DNA from: Paraburkholderia dioscoreae
GTDB taxonomy: Bacteria; Pseudomonadota; Gammaproteobacteria; Burkholderiales; Burkholderiaceae
Assembly: GCF_902459535.1 (NCBI RefSeq)
Contig: NZ_LR699553.1
Location: forward strand, 2,914,001 to 2,978,000
Length of the DNA: 64,000 bases
Direction of reading: 5' to 3'
Below are positions 55,584 through 64,000 of this stretch, in pieces. Made by a program: the position numbers and the translations under genes. The stretch's first letter is position 1. Each line of letters opens with the position of its first letter. The notes beneath the pieces were generated by a model. That model did not search any database. It had not been told where the DNA came from and saw only the letters and a program-made list of their open reading frames with translations.

Positions 55584-57691
55584 CGGCCGGCTGGTTGAAC
55601 CTCGCACGCTGAGCCGTTGCGCTGCTCGCTGTCACCCAGGCAAGACCACAAGAACTCGAGGACGAGGGCGTCCTGCGCCGCCATGTGCAAGCCGTCCGCC
55701 GCTCCGTGGCCGCCCTCCTTGTCCTCGAAGTACCAGACGTTGCCGGCGCCGAGCGCCTGCATTCGCGCGGTCATTTTTCGGGCATGGCCGGGGTGCACGC
55801 GGTCGTCGCCGGTGCATGTCGTGAACAGCACGGGTGGATACGTGCGCTCAGCCGACAGTTGATGATAGGGCGAATAGGCGGCCAGTACCCTCGCCTGCTC
55901 GGGGACATCCGGATCGCCGTATTCTTCGAGCCATGACGCCCCGGCGTGCAGAAAATGGTAGCGGCTCATGTCCAGAAGCGGCACCTGGCTGACCACGGCG
56001 CCGAACAACTCGGGCCGTTGCACCATGCACGCCGCCACCAGTAAGCCACCGTTGCTGCCGCCCCGGATGCCCAGTTGCGCCGGCGTCGTCACCCCAGTAT
56101 CGATGAGCGCCTGTGCGACAGCGATGAAATCGTCGAACGCGCGCTGGCGGTTTGGACCCATCGCCGCAGTATGCCAGGCGGGCCCGAACTCGCCGCCGCC
56201 GCGAATATTCGCGACCACGTAGACACTGCCGCGCTCCAACCATCCGACACCGATCCCGCTCATGTAGCCCGGCGTCAGCGCGATTGAAAAACCGCCATAG
56301 CCGTTTAGCAGACACGGGCGCGTTTGCTGTCCGGGCTCACGTGGCCCGATCAGGGTATAGGGTACCCGGGTGCCGTCTGCCGAGATCGCATGGGCGCGCG
56401 TCACGGCGAAACGCGTGGCATCGAAACTGGCAGGGAATTGATCGATCAACTCCCACTGCGAGAGATCGTCCTGCATCAGATCGACAATCCAGCAGCCGCC
56501 GGGCTGAAGATAGTCCTCGACGCCGACATAGGCCTCGTCGTCCATGGTCGGCTCGATCGGCGAAACACCGATCTGCGCGTTCTCCGGCAATGGAAACTCG
56601 CGCGAATCCCACTGCCAGATCCCGTCGCCCGACTGCTTTGCCTGCCACAGTATGGTGCGCTGCTGAACGTCGTCGAGATACGAGACGATTAGCAGGTGCC
56701 GTGTGAACGAGTAGCCGCAGCCCGACGTTGTCGGCGTGGGCACGAAGAGGGGCACGCAATCCCGCTCGCCGCGCAGGAATGCCGCCTCGCGAATGGCCAG
56801 CAACGCGCCGCCCGCGTAGGTCACCTCATCGCAGTCCCAGGGGAGGCGCGGCTGAAAAAGCAGCCATCCGTCCCACACGCCGACTGCAACATGTGCCGGC
56901 ACGTCGAAGCGCTGCCACTGCCGCGCCTCGTCGAGATAATAGGTATCCGAATCAAATGAATCGACACTGACGAATAGCGCATGGCGCCGTTCGATGGGAT
57001 CGTAATCTGCACCCACCGAGACGTCGTCGAATTCGGCACGGAACACGACCGGCGCGTCCGTTATCGGTGTACCGCGCGTCCAGCGCCGCACTTCGCGCGG
57101 ATAGCCGGAACGCGTCAGACTCAACCCGCCATTGTCCCAACCGAGATAGACGGTGTCACGGTCGATCCAGAAAATCGAATGCTTGCCAGGCTCGGGTAAC
57201 ACAAATCCATCGTCGACGAAACGACGTGTCTCGAGATCGAACTCGCGCACGATGACGGCATCCGAACCGCCGGACGAGAGGGAAATCAGCGCCCGGTCGC
57301 CATCCGGATAGAGGATCTGCTGATCAGCGCACACCCACTGCGTCTGCTCGTCTTCGCCGAGCGCGTCGAAATCGATCAACGTCTGCCACTCGGCTTGACC
57401 GGCACGCCAGCTGGCCCACGAAGTGCGGCGCCAGATCCCTTTGGGATTGTGTTCGTCCTGCCAGATATCGTGTGCCCAATCCCGCCAGCGTGCGGGAATG
57501 ACCGGCGGATCGCGCGGCAAACAGACGGAAGCGAGCCGGTCTTTGAGCGCGTTGAAGCGTGGCCCGCTTCCCCATGCCGCAAGCGTGCGCGCGTTCTGCC
57601 GCTCCACCCATTCGAGCACCACGGGGTCGTCGAGCGCTTCGAGCGCGAGGAATGTGTCAGGAGAAAGAGGCCAGGAAAACGATGTCGGCAT
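55541..57691 (-). CDS. Prolyl oligopeptidase family serine peptidase (S9A)
   Basis: A 716-residue cytoplasmic peptidase. The N-terminal half forms the beta-propeller (about 70-420) and the C-terminal half the hydrolase domain. The catalytic Ser is in GIRGGSNGGLLV near 545, the Asp in TGDDRVHPGHA near 635, and the His in GGHGAADG near 670. Another conserved motif is VANIRGGGEFGPAWH. The last 28 residues extend past the usual end into the xthA-antisense overlap, and might be non-functional. No neighbours suggest a pathway. Confidence 0.93.
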   Translation of the reverse strand: MPTSFSWPLSPDTFLALEALDDPVVLEWVERQNARTLAAWGSGPRFNALKDRLASVCLPRDPPVIPARWRDWAHDIWQDEHNPKGIWRRTSWASWRAGQAEWQTLIDFDALGEDEQTQWVCADQQILYPDGDRALISLSSGGSDAVIVREFDLETRRFVDDGFVLPEPGKHSIFWIDRDTVYLGWDNGGLSLTRSGYPREVRRWTRGTPITDAPVVFRAEFDDVSVGADYDPIERRHALFVSVDSFDSDTYYLDEARQWQRFDVPAHVAVGVWDGWLLFQPRLPWDCDEVTYAGGALLAIREAAFLRGERDCVPLFVPTPTTSGCGYSFTRHLLIVSYLDDVQQRTILWQAKQSGDGIWQWDSREFPLPENAQIGVSPIEPTMDDEAYVGVEDYLQPGGCWIVDLMQDDLSQWELIDQFPASFDATRFAVTRAHAISADGTRVPYTLIGPREPGQQTRPCLLNGYGGFSIALTPGYMSGIGVGWLERGSVYVVANIRGGGEFGPAWHTAAMGPNRQRAFDDFIAVAQALIDTGVTTPAQLGIRGGSNGGLLVAACMVQRPELFGAVVSQVPLLDMSRYHFLHAGASWLEEYGDPDVPEQARVLAAYSPYHQLSAERTYPPVLFTTCTGDDRVHPGHARKMTARMQALGAGNVWYFEDKEGGHGAADGLHMAAQDALVLEFLWSCLGDSEQRNGSACEVQPAGRQPSCATTGAWSDG

Positions 57692-57844
57692 AACGGTTCC
57701 CGAAATAGAAAGGACAACCGATTATGCCGGTCACTCTAACCGCGGAATCGTGAAGGCGACGACGTGCCGCACCATGCGCGTCAAACGCTCATAGTGCGGG
57801 ACATCAAGATCAGAATAAATAGGATTACCGCCCCGGCATTCCCA

Positions 57845-59362
57845 TCAAGGTTCGAGATTCAGTTCCTGAATCTTGCGCGTAATCGTATTGCGGCCAATGC
57901 CGAGGCGTTCCGCCGCTTCCACCTTGCGGCCGCGCGTGAAATCCAGCGCTTCGCGAATCACCGCCGCTTCGAAGCGGCGCGCGAGTTCGTCCATTACATC
58001 CGCGGCGTTCTCGCGCAACATGCGCGCGACTTCGGTGCGCAGGCCGCCTTCCCAGGCGCTGACGGCGGTCGCGACCGGCATGCCACCCGCTGCGGCCGGA
58101 TGCGCTGCGGCACTCGTGCCGTTGACTGGCGCGCCGCCGGCGAGACCCGCCTCGCCCGTACCGATCACCCCGCTCCCACCGCCGGTCAGATCGCTCACGC
58201 CGGCTTGCGCGGGTCCGAGGTCGGGCGGCAGGTCCTTGATCTCGATGGTCTGCGCGGGCGCCATCACCGTGAGCCAGTTGGCGAGGTTCTCCAACTGGCG
58301 CACGTTGCCCGGAAACGGCAGCGACGCGAGATAGGCCAGCGCCTCTTCGGACACGCGCTTGGGCTCGACGCCGAGATCACGCGCGCTCTTTTGCAGAAAG
58401 TGACGCGTGAGCAGCGGAATGTCTTCACTGCGCTCGCGCAAGGCGGGCAAACGCAAGCGGATCACATTGAGGCGGTGATACAAGTCCTCGCGGAACAAGC
58501 CTTGACGTACGCGCGACTCCAGATTCTGGTGTGTCGCCGCGATCACACGCACATTGGCGCGCAACGGATTGTGTCCGCCGACGCGATAGAACTGTCCGTC
58601 CGACAGCACGCGCAGCAGACGCGTCTGCAAATCGAACGGCATGTCGCCGATTTCGTCGAGAAACAGCGTGCCGTTCTCGGCCTGCTCGAAACGCCCCTGA
58701 CGCATGGCCTGCGCGCCGGTGAAGGCGCCGCGCTCATGGCCGAACAATTCGGATTCCAACAGATCCTTCGGAATCGCCGCGGTGTTCAGCGCGATGAAGG
58801 GACCGTTCGCGCGTGGGCTATGTCGGTGCAACGCACGCGCGACCAGTTCCTTCCCGGTGCCTGATTCGCCGGTAATGAGCACGGTTGCCGCAGAATGGGA
58901 CAAGCGGCCGATCGCGCGGAACATGTCCTGCATGGCTGGCGCCTGGCCGAGCATTTCCGGTGCTTCGGTAACGCGTTCGTCCCACGTCTGTTCGCCGCGC
59001 ATGCTTTCGTCCACCGCGCGGCGAATCAGTTCGACCGCCTTGTCGACGTCGAACGGTTTGGCGAGGTATTCGAACGCGCCGCCCTGGAATGCGGCGACCG
59101 CGCTATCCAGATCCGAGAACGCCGTCATGATGATGACGGGCAGGCCCGGCACCTTGTCACGAACGGTTTGCAGCAATTCGAGGCCGGAGCCGCCGGGCAT
59201 CCTGATGTCGGATACCAGCACCTGCGGGCTGTCGTGATCGAGTGCGGCCGACGCCTCGCGCACGTTCGCGAAGCTGCGGGTCGCGAAGTTTTCGCGGGCC
59301 AGTGCTTTTTCGAGCACCCAGCGAATCGATTGATCGTCGTCTACTATCCAGATCGGCTTCAT
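57845..59362 (-). CDS. ntrC: NtrC, nitrogen response regulator (sigma-54 activator)
   Basis: A 505-residue NtrC (GlnG). The receiver has IVDDDQSIRWVLEKA and phospho-Asp52 in LVSDIRMPG. The AAA+ sigma-54 domain has Walker A GESGTGKELVARALHRHSPR and the GAFTGA loop that contacts sigma-54. The C-terminal Fis-type HTH is KVEAAERLGIGRNTITRKIQ. A Gly/Ala/Pro-rich linker lies before the HTH. It follows ntrB by 35 bases and forms the nitrogen two-component pair with it. Confidence 0.96.
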   Translation of the reverse strand: MKPIWIVDDDQSIRWVLEKALARENFATRSFANVREASAALDHDSPQVLVSDIRMPGGSGLELLQTVRDKVPGLPVIIMTAFSDLDSAVAAFQGGAFEYLAKPFDVDKAVELIRRAVDESMRGEQTWDERVTEAPEMLGQAPAMQDMFRAIGRLSHSAATVLITGESGTGKELVARALHRHSPRANGPFIALNTAAIPKDLLESELFGHERGAFTGAQAMRQGRFEQAENGTLFLDEIGDMPFDLQTRLLRVLSDGQFYRVGGHNPLRANVRVIAATHQNLESRVRQGLFREDLYHRLNVIRLRLPALRERSEDIPLLTRHFLQKSARDLGVEPKRVSEEALAYLASLPFPGNVRQLENLANWLTVMAPAQTIEIKDLPPDLGPAQAGVSDLTGGGSGVIGTGEAGLAGGAPVNGTSAAAHPAAAGGMPVATAVSAWEGGLRTEVARMLRENAADVMDELARRFEAAVIREALDFTRGRKVEAAERLGIGRNTITRKIQELNLEP

Positions 59363-59397
59363 ATAGGTCGGTCAGAAGTCTTCAAATACGCGTGGGG

Positions 59398-60540
59398 TTA
59401 GCAGTCGAGCGGCAGCAAAATCTGAAACTCGGTGTGGCCCGGCCGGCTATCCACTTCGATCAGACCGTCGTGTTGTTGCACGAAGGTCTGCGCGAGCGTC
59501 AGTCCGAGACCGCTACCGTCCTCGCGCCCCGACACGAGCGGATAGAAAATGCGGTCACGGATCTCTTCGGGAATGCCCGGGCCGTTGTCTGTGATATGCA
59601 AGTCCAATGCCAGCTTACATAAGCGTTTCGACACCGTAATCTTGCGGGCAATGCGGGTGCGCAATTCGATCCGCGCATCGCCTTGCGAAATACGTTCGCG
59701 CAAGGCTTCGGCCGCGTTGCGCACGATGTTCAGGAGCGCCTGGATCAGTTGCTCCTTGTCGCCGCGCAGGTCCGGCACGCTCACGTCGTAATCGCGCTCG
59801 ATGGTGAGGCCGCGCGGAAACTCCGCGAGAATCACCTGTCGCACGCGTTCGCACACTTCGTGAATATTCACGTCGCCCACGATATGCGGATGCCGGTGCG
59901 GTTCGAGCAAACGGTCGACCAGCGTTTGCAGCCGGTCCGATTCCTTGATGATGACCTGCGTATACTCGCGCAGTTCGTCGCGCTGACGCTCGCCGAGTTC
60001 GAACTCGAGCAGCTGCGCCGCGCCGCGAATCCCGCCGAGCGGGTTCTTGATCTCGTGCGCGAGATTGCGGATCAGTTGCTTGTTGACCGCCGTGAGGTCG
60101 TTGATACGCTCCTCGCGGTCGGTGCGCAGATGCCGCTCGTTCTCGAACAGTTCGAGCAGCACGTAGTCTTGCGCGCTTTCCAGGAAACCGACGATCGCGT
60201 GCACATGCAGCGGCTCGTGGCCCGGACGTTCGAGCACGGCGTCCAGATGCGTCGCGTGAAAACGGTGGGCGGCGATCGCGGAAATGGTCGCGACCAGTTC
60301 GTCGGCATTCGAGAAGATGTCCGGCCACGCCATTTGCGTCAGTTGCCGCCGCGAGAGTTCCAGCATCGACTCCGCCGACGGGTTCGCGAACGCGACGCGC
60401 AGCGTGCGCTTTTCGAGCACCAGCACGACCGTCGGCAACGCCTCGAAGCCCGGCAGCAAACCGGAGCTGACGAGTTGGGCGTCGTCCGAGAGCGTCGGCT
60501 CGTGCGTTTTCCTTGCCTTGATCAGATTCTTAAGAACCAT
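59398..60540 (-). CDS. ntrB: NtrB, nitrogen sensor histidine kinase
   Basis: A 380-residue soluble kinase/phosphatase (GlnL) that responds to PII and glutamine status. The PAS domain lies at about 35-150 (VVLVLEKRTLRVAFANPSAE). The HisKA box is NLAHEIKNPLGGIRGAAQLL with the phospho-His, and the ATPase motifs are IVRNAAEALRER, DNGPGIPEEIRDRIF and GSGLGLTLAQTFVQQHDG. No membrane spans are present. It follows glnA after an intrinsic terminator. Confidence 0.96.
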   Translation of the reverse strand: MVLKNLIKARKTHEPTLSDDAQLVSSGLLPGFEALPTVVLVLEKRTLRVAFANPSAESMLELSRRQLTQMAWPDIFSNADELVATISAIAAHRFHATHLDAVLERPGHEPLHVHAIVGFLESAQDYVLLELFENERHLRTDREERINDLTAVNKQLIRNLAHEIKNPLGGIRGAAQLLEFELGERQRDELREYTQVIIKESDRLQTLVDRLLEPHRHPHIVGDVNIHEVCERVRQVILAEFPRGLTIERDYDVSVPDLRGDKEQLIQALLNIVRNAAEALRERISQGDARIELRTRIARKITVSKRLCKLALDLHITDNGPGIPEEIRDRIFYPLVSGREDGSGLGLTLAQTFVQQHDGLIEVDSRPGHTEFQILLPLDC

Positions 60541-60647
60541 CTTGCAGTCTGGCCGATATGAGATGGTGATAAATCAGGTAGTCCGCCTGCTGTCCAGCTT
60601 GATAACGAAAACAATACGACGCAAACGTTGTGCTCGGCCTAACGAAA

Positions 60648-60670
60648 AAGGGACGGCGCCGCCGTCCCTT
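60648..60670 (-). terminator. Intrinsic terminator of glnA
   Basis: AAGGGACGGC and GCCGTCCCTT form a perfect 10-bp stem with a three-base loop. On the minus strand it is followed by TTTTTCG. It lies 65 bases after glnA and before ntrB, so ntrBC would depend on read-through or a separate promoter. Confidence 0.85.
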
Positions 60671-60734
60671 CGTGACCGATCGCGAGCGTCGGGCAAAGCA
60701 CTTCGCCGTGTGAAGGGCGAAGCGCCATTGCCGC

Positions 60735-62150
60735 TTACAGCGAGTAGTACATTTCGAATTCGATCGGGTGCACCGACTGACGATAGCGTTGCAGCTCGCC
60801 CGTCTTCAGTTCGATGTACGCGTCGAGCATCGAATCCGTGAACACGCCACCGCGCGTCAGGAATTCGCGATCGGCGTCGAGCGAATCAAGCGCCTGGTCG
60901 AGGCCGGCACACACGGTCGGGATCTTTGCATCCTCTTCCGGCGGCAGGTCGTACAGGTTCTTGTCGGCAGCTTCGCCCGGGTGAATCTTGTTCTGCACGC
61001 CGTCCAGACCCGCCATCATCAGCGCGGAGAAGCACAGGTACGGATTCGCCATCGGATCCGGGAAGCGCGTTTCGATACGGCGGCCCTTCGGGTTCGACAC
61101 GTGCGGAATGCGGATCGATGCCGAACGGTTGCGAGCCGAGTAAGCCAGCTTGACCGGTGCTTCGAAGTGCGGCACGAGGCGCTTGTACGAGTTCGTCGAC
61201 GGGTTCGTGATCGCGTTCAGCGCGCGAGCATGCTTGATGATGCCGCCGATGTAGAACAGCGCGAATTCCGACAGACCTGCGTAACCGTTGCCCGCGAACA
61301 GGTTCGCGCCGTCTTTCCAGATCGACTGGTGAACGTGCATGCCCGAACCGTTGTCACCGACCACCGGCTTCGGCATGAACGTTGCCGTCTTGCCGTACGT
61401 GTGCGCGACGTTGTGGATGATGTACTTCATCTGCTGCAGCCAGTCGGCGCGTTGCACCAGCGTCGAGAACTTCGTGCCGATTTCATTCTGGCCCTGGCCC
61501 GCGACTTCGTGGTGATGCACTTCGACCGGAATGCCGATCTGTTCGAGCAGCAGACACATTTCCGAACGGATGTCCTGGAACGTGTCGACCGGAGCGACCG
61601 GGAAATAGCCGCCCTTCGTGCCCGGACGGTGGCCGGTGTTGCCGCCTTCGAAGTCCAGTGCCGACGACCACGGTGCTTCTTCCGAACCGATCTTGACGAA
61701 CGTGCCCGACTGGTCCGTGCCCCACTTGACCGAGTCGAAAATGAAGAATTCGGGTTCCGGACCGAAGAATGCCGTGTCGCCGAGGCCCGTGCTCTTCAGA
61801 TAGGCTTCAGCGCGCTTTGCCAGCGAACGCGGGTCGCGCTCGTAACCCTTGCCGTCCGCCGGTTCGACGACGTCGCAGGTCAGCACGAGGGTCGATTCTT
61901 CGTAGAACGGGTCGATGAACGCCGTGTTCGCGTCCGGAACCAGCAACATGTCCGATGCTTCGATGCCTTTCCAGCCGGCAATCGACGAACCGTCAAACGC
62001 ATGGCCGCTTTCGAACTTGTCTTCATCGAATGCCGACACCGGCACCGAAACGTGTTGCTCCTTGCCGCGCGTGTCGGTGAAACGGAAGTCGACAAACTTG
62101 ACGTCTTCGTCTTTGACGAGTTGAACGACGTCGGCCACGGATTTACTCAT
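60735..62150 (-). CDS. glnA: Glutamine synthetase, type I
   Basis: A 471-residue GS-I that makes glutamine from glutamate and ammonia. Conserved motifs are FDGSSIAGWKGIEASDM, FMPKPVVGDNGSGMHVHQS and NRSASIRIPHVSNPKGRRIE. The adenylylation site is Tyr400 in NLYDLPPEE. Family length and spacing are normal. It has a sigma-54 promoter with NtrC-like sites about 125 bases upstream and beyond, and is followed by ntrB-ntrC. Confidence 0.97.
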   Translation of the reverse strand: MSKSVADVVQLVKDEDVKFVDFRFTDTRGKEQHVSVPVSAFDEDKFESGHAFDGSSIAGWKGIEASDMLLVPDANTAFIDPFYEESTLVLTCDVVEPADGKGYERDPRSLAKRAEAYLKSTGLGDTAFFGPEPEFFIFDSVKWGTDQSGTFVKIGSEEAPWSSALDFEGGNTGHRPGTKGGYFPVAPVDTFQDIRSEMCLLLEQIGIPVEVHHHEVAGQGQNEIGTKFSTLVQRADWLQQMKYIIHNVAHTYGKTATFMPKPVVGDNGSGMHVHQSIWKDGANLFAGNGYAGLSEFALFYIGGIIKHARALNAITNPSTNSYKRLVPHFEAPVKLAYSARNRSASIRIPHVSNPKGRRIETRFPDPMANPYLCFSALMMAGLDGVQNKIHPGEAADKNLYDLPPEEDAKIPTVCAGLDQALDSLDADREFLTRGGVFTDSMLDAYIELKTGELQRYRQSVHPIEFEMYYSL

Positions 62151-62591
62151 AACCTATCTCCTGATTAACGAATTCGGCGGATTCAGCCGCCGCCCAATCT
62201 AGCTGACCCGTCCCGGCGCGTCCACCCCTCAATGGGCAGGAACGAATATAAAAATCTGCTCGGACAAATCGATCGGCACCACTAAAGCAGCTTCTGTGCC
62301 ATGCATGCGCCAACCCGGCGCAAAACCCGACTGCGCGCGCATTTGCGGGGAATGGGCGCACCGAACGGCATGCAGCCCCGAATTCTTCGAACCTCTTCTC
62401 GCACCAGTTTCGTGCATTCGTCAATTCGGTAACAGCCGCCATCTTTATTTTGGTGCATTCCATAGAATTTGCACCATATTTGCGCATTCCTCCGGCCGAG
62501 GCGTCCAACCGGCCAGCGCCGTTCGCGCCACGCGTGCGCGCTTCACTCCGCGCGCTAGAATGATCATTTGGTCCGAAGGAGATATGCGCTC
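62151..62591. other. Divergent region between glnA and rhodanese gene
   Basis: About 440 bases, used mostly by the glnA promoter region and NtrC-like sites. Near the right end AAGGAG lies ten bases before the rhodanese ATG. No further gene is seen. Confidence 0.6.
62286..62486 (-). promoter_or_regulatory. glnA sigma-54 promoter and NtrC-like sites
   Basis: On the minus strand TGGCAC-N5-CTGCT (62286-62301) has the sigma-54 GG and GC doublets at the required 10-base spacing. Further upstream, two dyads resemble NtrC sites: CGCACC-N5-CGTGCA (62400-62416, read on the plus strand) and TGCGCA-N5-GGTGCA (62470-62486, read on the minus strand). They are about 130 and 200 bases from the expected start point. 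An extra GGTGCA half-site lies at 62452-62457. Confidence 0.72.
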
Positions 62592-63056
62592 ATGAGCACG
62601 CTCGAACAGTTGTACGCGGTCGCGGACAAGCGCCGCGCCGAGAACCAGTTGCCGTATGCGGGCGCGATATCGCCTGCGGAAGCGTTCGAACTGTTGCAGC
62701 TCGATCCGCGCGTGCGCCTCGTCGACGTGCGCACGCGCGCCGAACTCGATTGGGTCGGCCGCCCGGTGATCGGCGACGGACAATATGCGCACGTGGAATG
62801 GACGCGCTATCCGGGCGCGGTGCCGAATCAGGAATTCCTCCAGCAATTGAATCAGGTCGCCACGCCTGACACGCCGGTGCTGTTCCTGTGTCGCAGCGCC
62901 GCGCGCTCCAAGCTCGCCGCGATTGCGGCCACCCAGGCTGGCTTCAACAAGGCGTACGACCTGCTGGAAGGCTTCGAAGGCGACAAGGACGGCCAAGGGC
63001 ATCGGAAGACGGTGTCGGGCTGGTGCTTTCGCGGATTGCCGTGGATTGGCGCGTAA
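62592..63056 (+). CDS. Rhodanese-domain protein
   Basis: A 154-residue single-domain rhodanese. The active-site loop is FLCRSAARSKLAA, with Cys as expected sulfur carrier, and the domain begins ISPAEAFELLQLDPRVRLVD. The C-terminal part (GFEGDKDGQGHRKTVSGWCF) is family-like. AAGGAG precedes the ATG at 62592. Rhodaneses move sulfane sulfur, but its partner is unknown. It stands alone, divergent from glnA. Confidence 0.92.
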   Translation: MSTLEQLYAVADKRRAENQLPYAGAISPAEAFELLQLDPRVRLVDVRTRAELDWVGRPVIGDGQYAHVEWTRYPGAVPNQEFLQQLNQVATPDTPVLFLCRSAARSKLAAIAATQAGFNKAYDLLEGFEGDKDGQGHRKTVSGWCFRGLPWIGA

Positions 63057-63263
63057 ATGCAGCATGTGGCGGCTTGATTGCTGCCTGGTTGTTACATTGC
63101 CTCTGCCTGCGCTCTTGCCTGATTGCCGCATGCCGCCCCGGCTCGTCGAAACCGGCTCAAGACAGCCCTGTCGAGGCTCGCGCGTGCGGACAAGTGCATC
63201 GTCTGCGCTAAATGTGACGCGCCGATGATGCGCCGATGCCACGCCCAGATGGATGACGAGCGC

Positions 63264-63289
63264 GATAAAAAAGGGGCGCCGCAGCGCCC
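63264..63289 (-). terminator. Intrinsic terminator of the molybdopterin-binding gene
   Basis: GGGCGC and GCGCCC (63274-63289) form a perfect stem with a four-base loop. On the minus strand it is followed by CCTTTTTTAT. It lies 28 bases beyond the stop codon at 63318. Confidence 0.8.
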
Positions 63290-63317
63290 GAACAAATCTG
63301 GATGCATGCCGCGCTGA

Positions 63318-64000
63318 TCAGGCGCGCGGTTTCGTCGCCACGGCTGCTGCCGCTGCCTCGGGTTCGACGATATCGCCGCCCAGCAGATGCACACCTTCGC
63401 GCAGCTTGACGAATGCCGCTGCCACTGCTTCGGGTTCGCCCTTCACGCCCAGGTCGATATGATGCCGCGCATACACACCGCCGCGTTCCGCATCGCCCAC
63501 GCTCGGCAGACTGAAGACCCGCACGCCCGGAAAATCGTGTTCGATCTTTTCCATCAGCGGCGTGAGGCGTGACTCCGGCAACTCAAACACCAGTAGCGAC
63601 TTCTCCGCGTGCGGCATAGCGTGATGCAGATGCGCGTATTGCGTGTCCAGCACCCACTCGATCATCGGCCACGCCATGACGGGGAAGCCCGGCACGAACT
63701 GATGCTGCTGGATCGAAAAACCCGGAATCTTGTTGTACCCGTTCGGAATGATCGACGCACCCTGCGGATAGGTGCCCATATTCAGGCGATGCCGGTTCTC
63801 CGGCGACTCCAGATCGAGCGGCGTCGCAGCGTTCGCCGGGTGCATGTCGCGGATCCGCTCCTGAATCAGCTTCGCGGCTTCTGGGTGCAGTTCGAGCGGC
63901 ACGCCGAGCGCGGCCGCCGCGCATTGGCGCGTGTGGTCGTCCGGCGTGGCGCCGATGCCGCCCGTGGAAAACACGATGTCGCCGGAAGCAAACGTGCGCC
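63318..64000 (-). CDS. Molybdopterin-binding (CinA/MoaB-like) protein, 5' end outside window
   Basis: The C-terminal 226 or so residues of a MoCF-domain protein; the frame is open past the right edge. The visible MoCF motif is SGDIVFSTGGIGATPDDHTR, as in MoaB/Mog and the N-terminal half of CinA. The chain continues with PLELHPEAAKLIQERI and PGFPVMAWPMIEWVLD. No CinA C-terminal amidase is present before the stop, so it is the short competence/damage-inducible A-like form. The true start and length cannot be given. Confidence 0.85.
   Translation of the reverse strand, partial: RTFASGDIVFSTGGIGATPDDHTRQCAAAALGVPLELHPEAAKLIQERIRDMHPANAATPLDLESPENRHRLNMGTYPQGASIIPNGYNKIPGFSIQQHQFVPGFPVMAWPMIEWVLDTQYAHLHHAMPHAEKSLLVFELPESRLTPLMEKIEHDFPGVRVFSLPSVGDAERGGVYARHHIDLGVKGEPEAVAAAFVKLREGVHLLGGDIVEPEAAAAAVATKPRA

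Overview
The window is a GC-rich bacterial chromosome segment from a betaproteobacterium, very likely Burkholderiaceae and probably Paraburkholderia or a close relative. The reasons are the gene neighbourhoods (isc operon with hscBA-fdx-iscX, lolCD next to a TatD hydrolase and comEC, an aceE-aceF-lpd cluster whose E3 carries its own lipoyl domain, a PHA phasin, glnA-ntrB-ntrC) and an intergenic inverted repeat (28284-28363) of a type I associate with Paraburkholderia. Most of the window is core genome. The genus is inferred from protein character and gene order, not from a search.

Left part (1-26 kb). The minus strand carries lolC-lolD, a TatD-family hydrolase and the start of comEC. A small conserved-type protein and a plus-strand block rpfE-like/recJ/prfB/lysS follow; prfB keeps the classical programmed +1 frameshift. 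After a glycine-zipper envelope protein comes the complete minus-strand iron-sulfur operon iscR-iscS-iscU-iscA-hscB-hscA-fdx-iscX, with two IscR-type operators over the iscR promoter and an intrinsic terminator between iscA and hscB. Then come a low-molecular-weight phosphatase, a tiny secreted or membrane protein, a glycine-rich lipoprotein, lutA-lutB (lactate utilisation) divergent from an IclR-type regulator, the endopeptidase PbpG and a phasin with a strong promoter.

Middle part (26-46 kb). The pyruvate dehydrogenase genes aceE, aceF and lpd lie on the minus strand. They are divergent from a two-component pair (membrane PAS histidine kinase and FixJ/NarL-type regulator), with a near-perfect inverted repeat in the shared promoter region. 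Next come a DUF3300/DUF2950 envelope pair, folD, an acyltransferase-3 membrane protein with a (CGCCT)8 microsatellite in its leader, oligopeptidase A, a CodA-like amidohydrolase with Cys at position 314, and a YgeA-like Thr/Cys amino-acid racemase.

Accessory part (46.4-54.2 kb). A small type VI secretion island holds an orphan tssF, a vgrG, a muramidase-type effector and an overlapping periplasmic candidate immunity gene of lower GC. It abuts the 3' end of an initiator tRNA gene. This is the most unusual segment of the window. A 13-base match to the common Illumina adapter end lies just upstream of the island and should be checked as a possible assembly artefact.

Right part (54.3-64 kb). Core functions return: a small conserved-type protein, exonuclease III overlapping tail-to-tail with a prolyl oligopeptidase, and the nitrogen-control genes glnA-ntrB-ntrC with a sigma-54 promoter and NtrC-like sites upstream of glnA. 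A rhodanese and a molybdopterin-binding (CinA/MoaB-like) gene cut by the window edge finish the segment.
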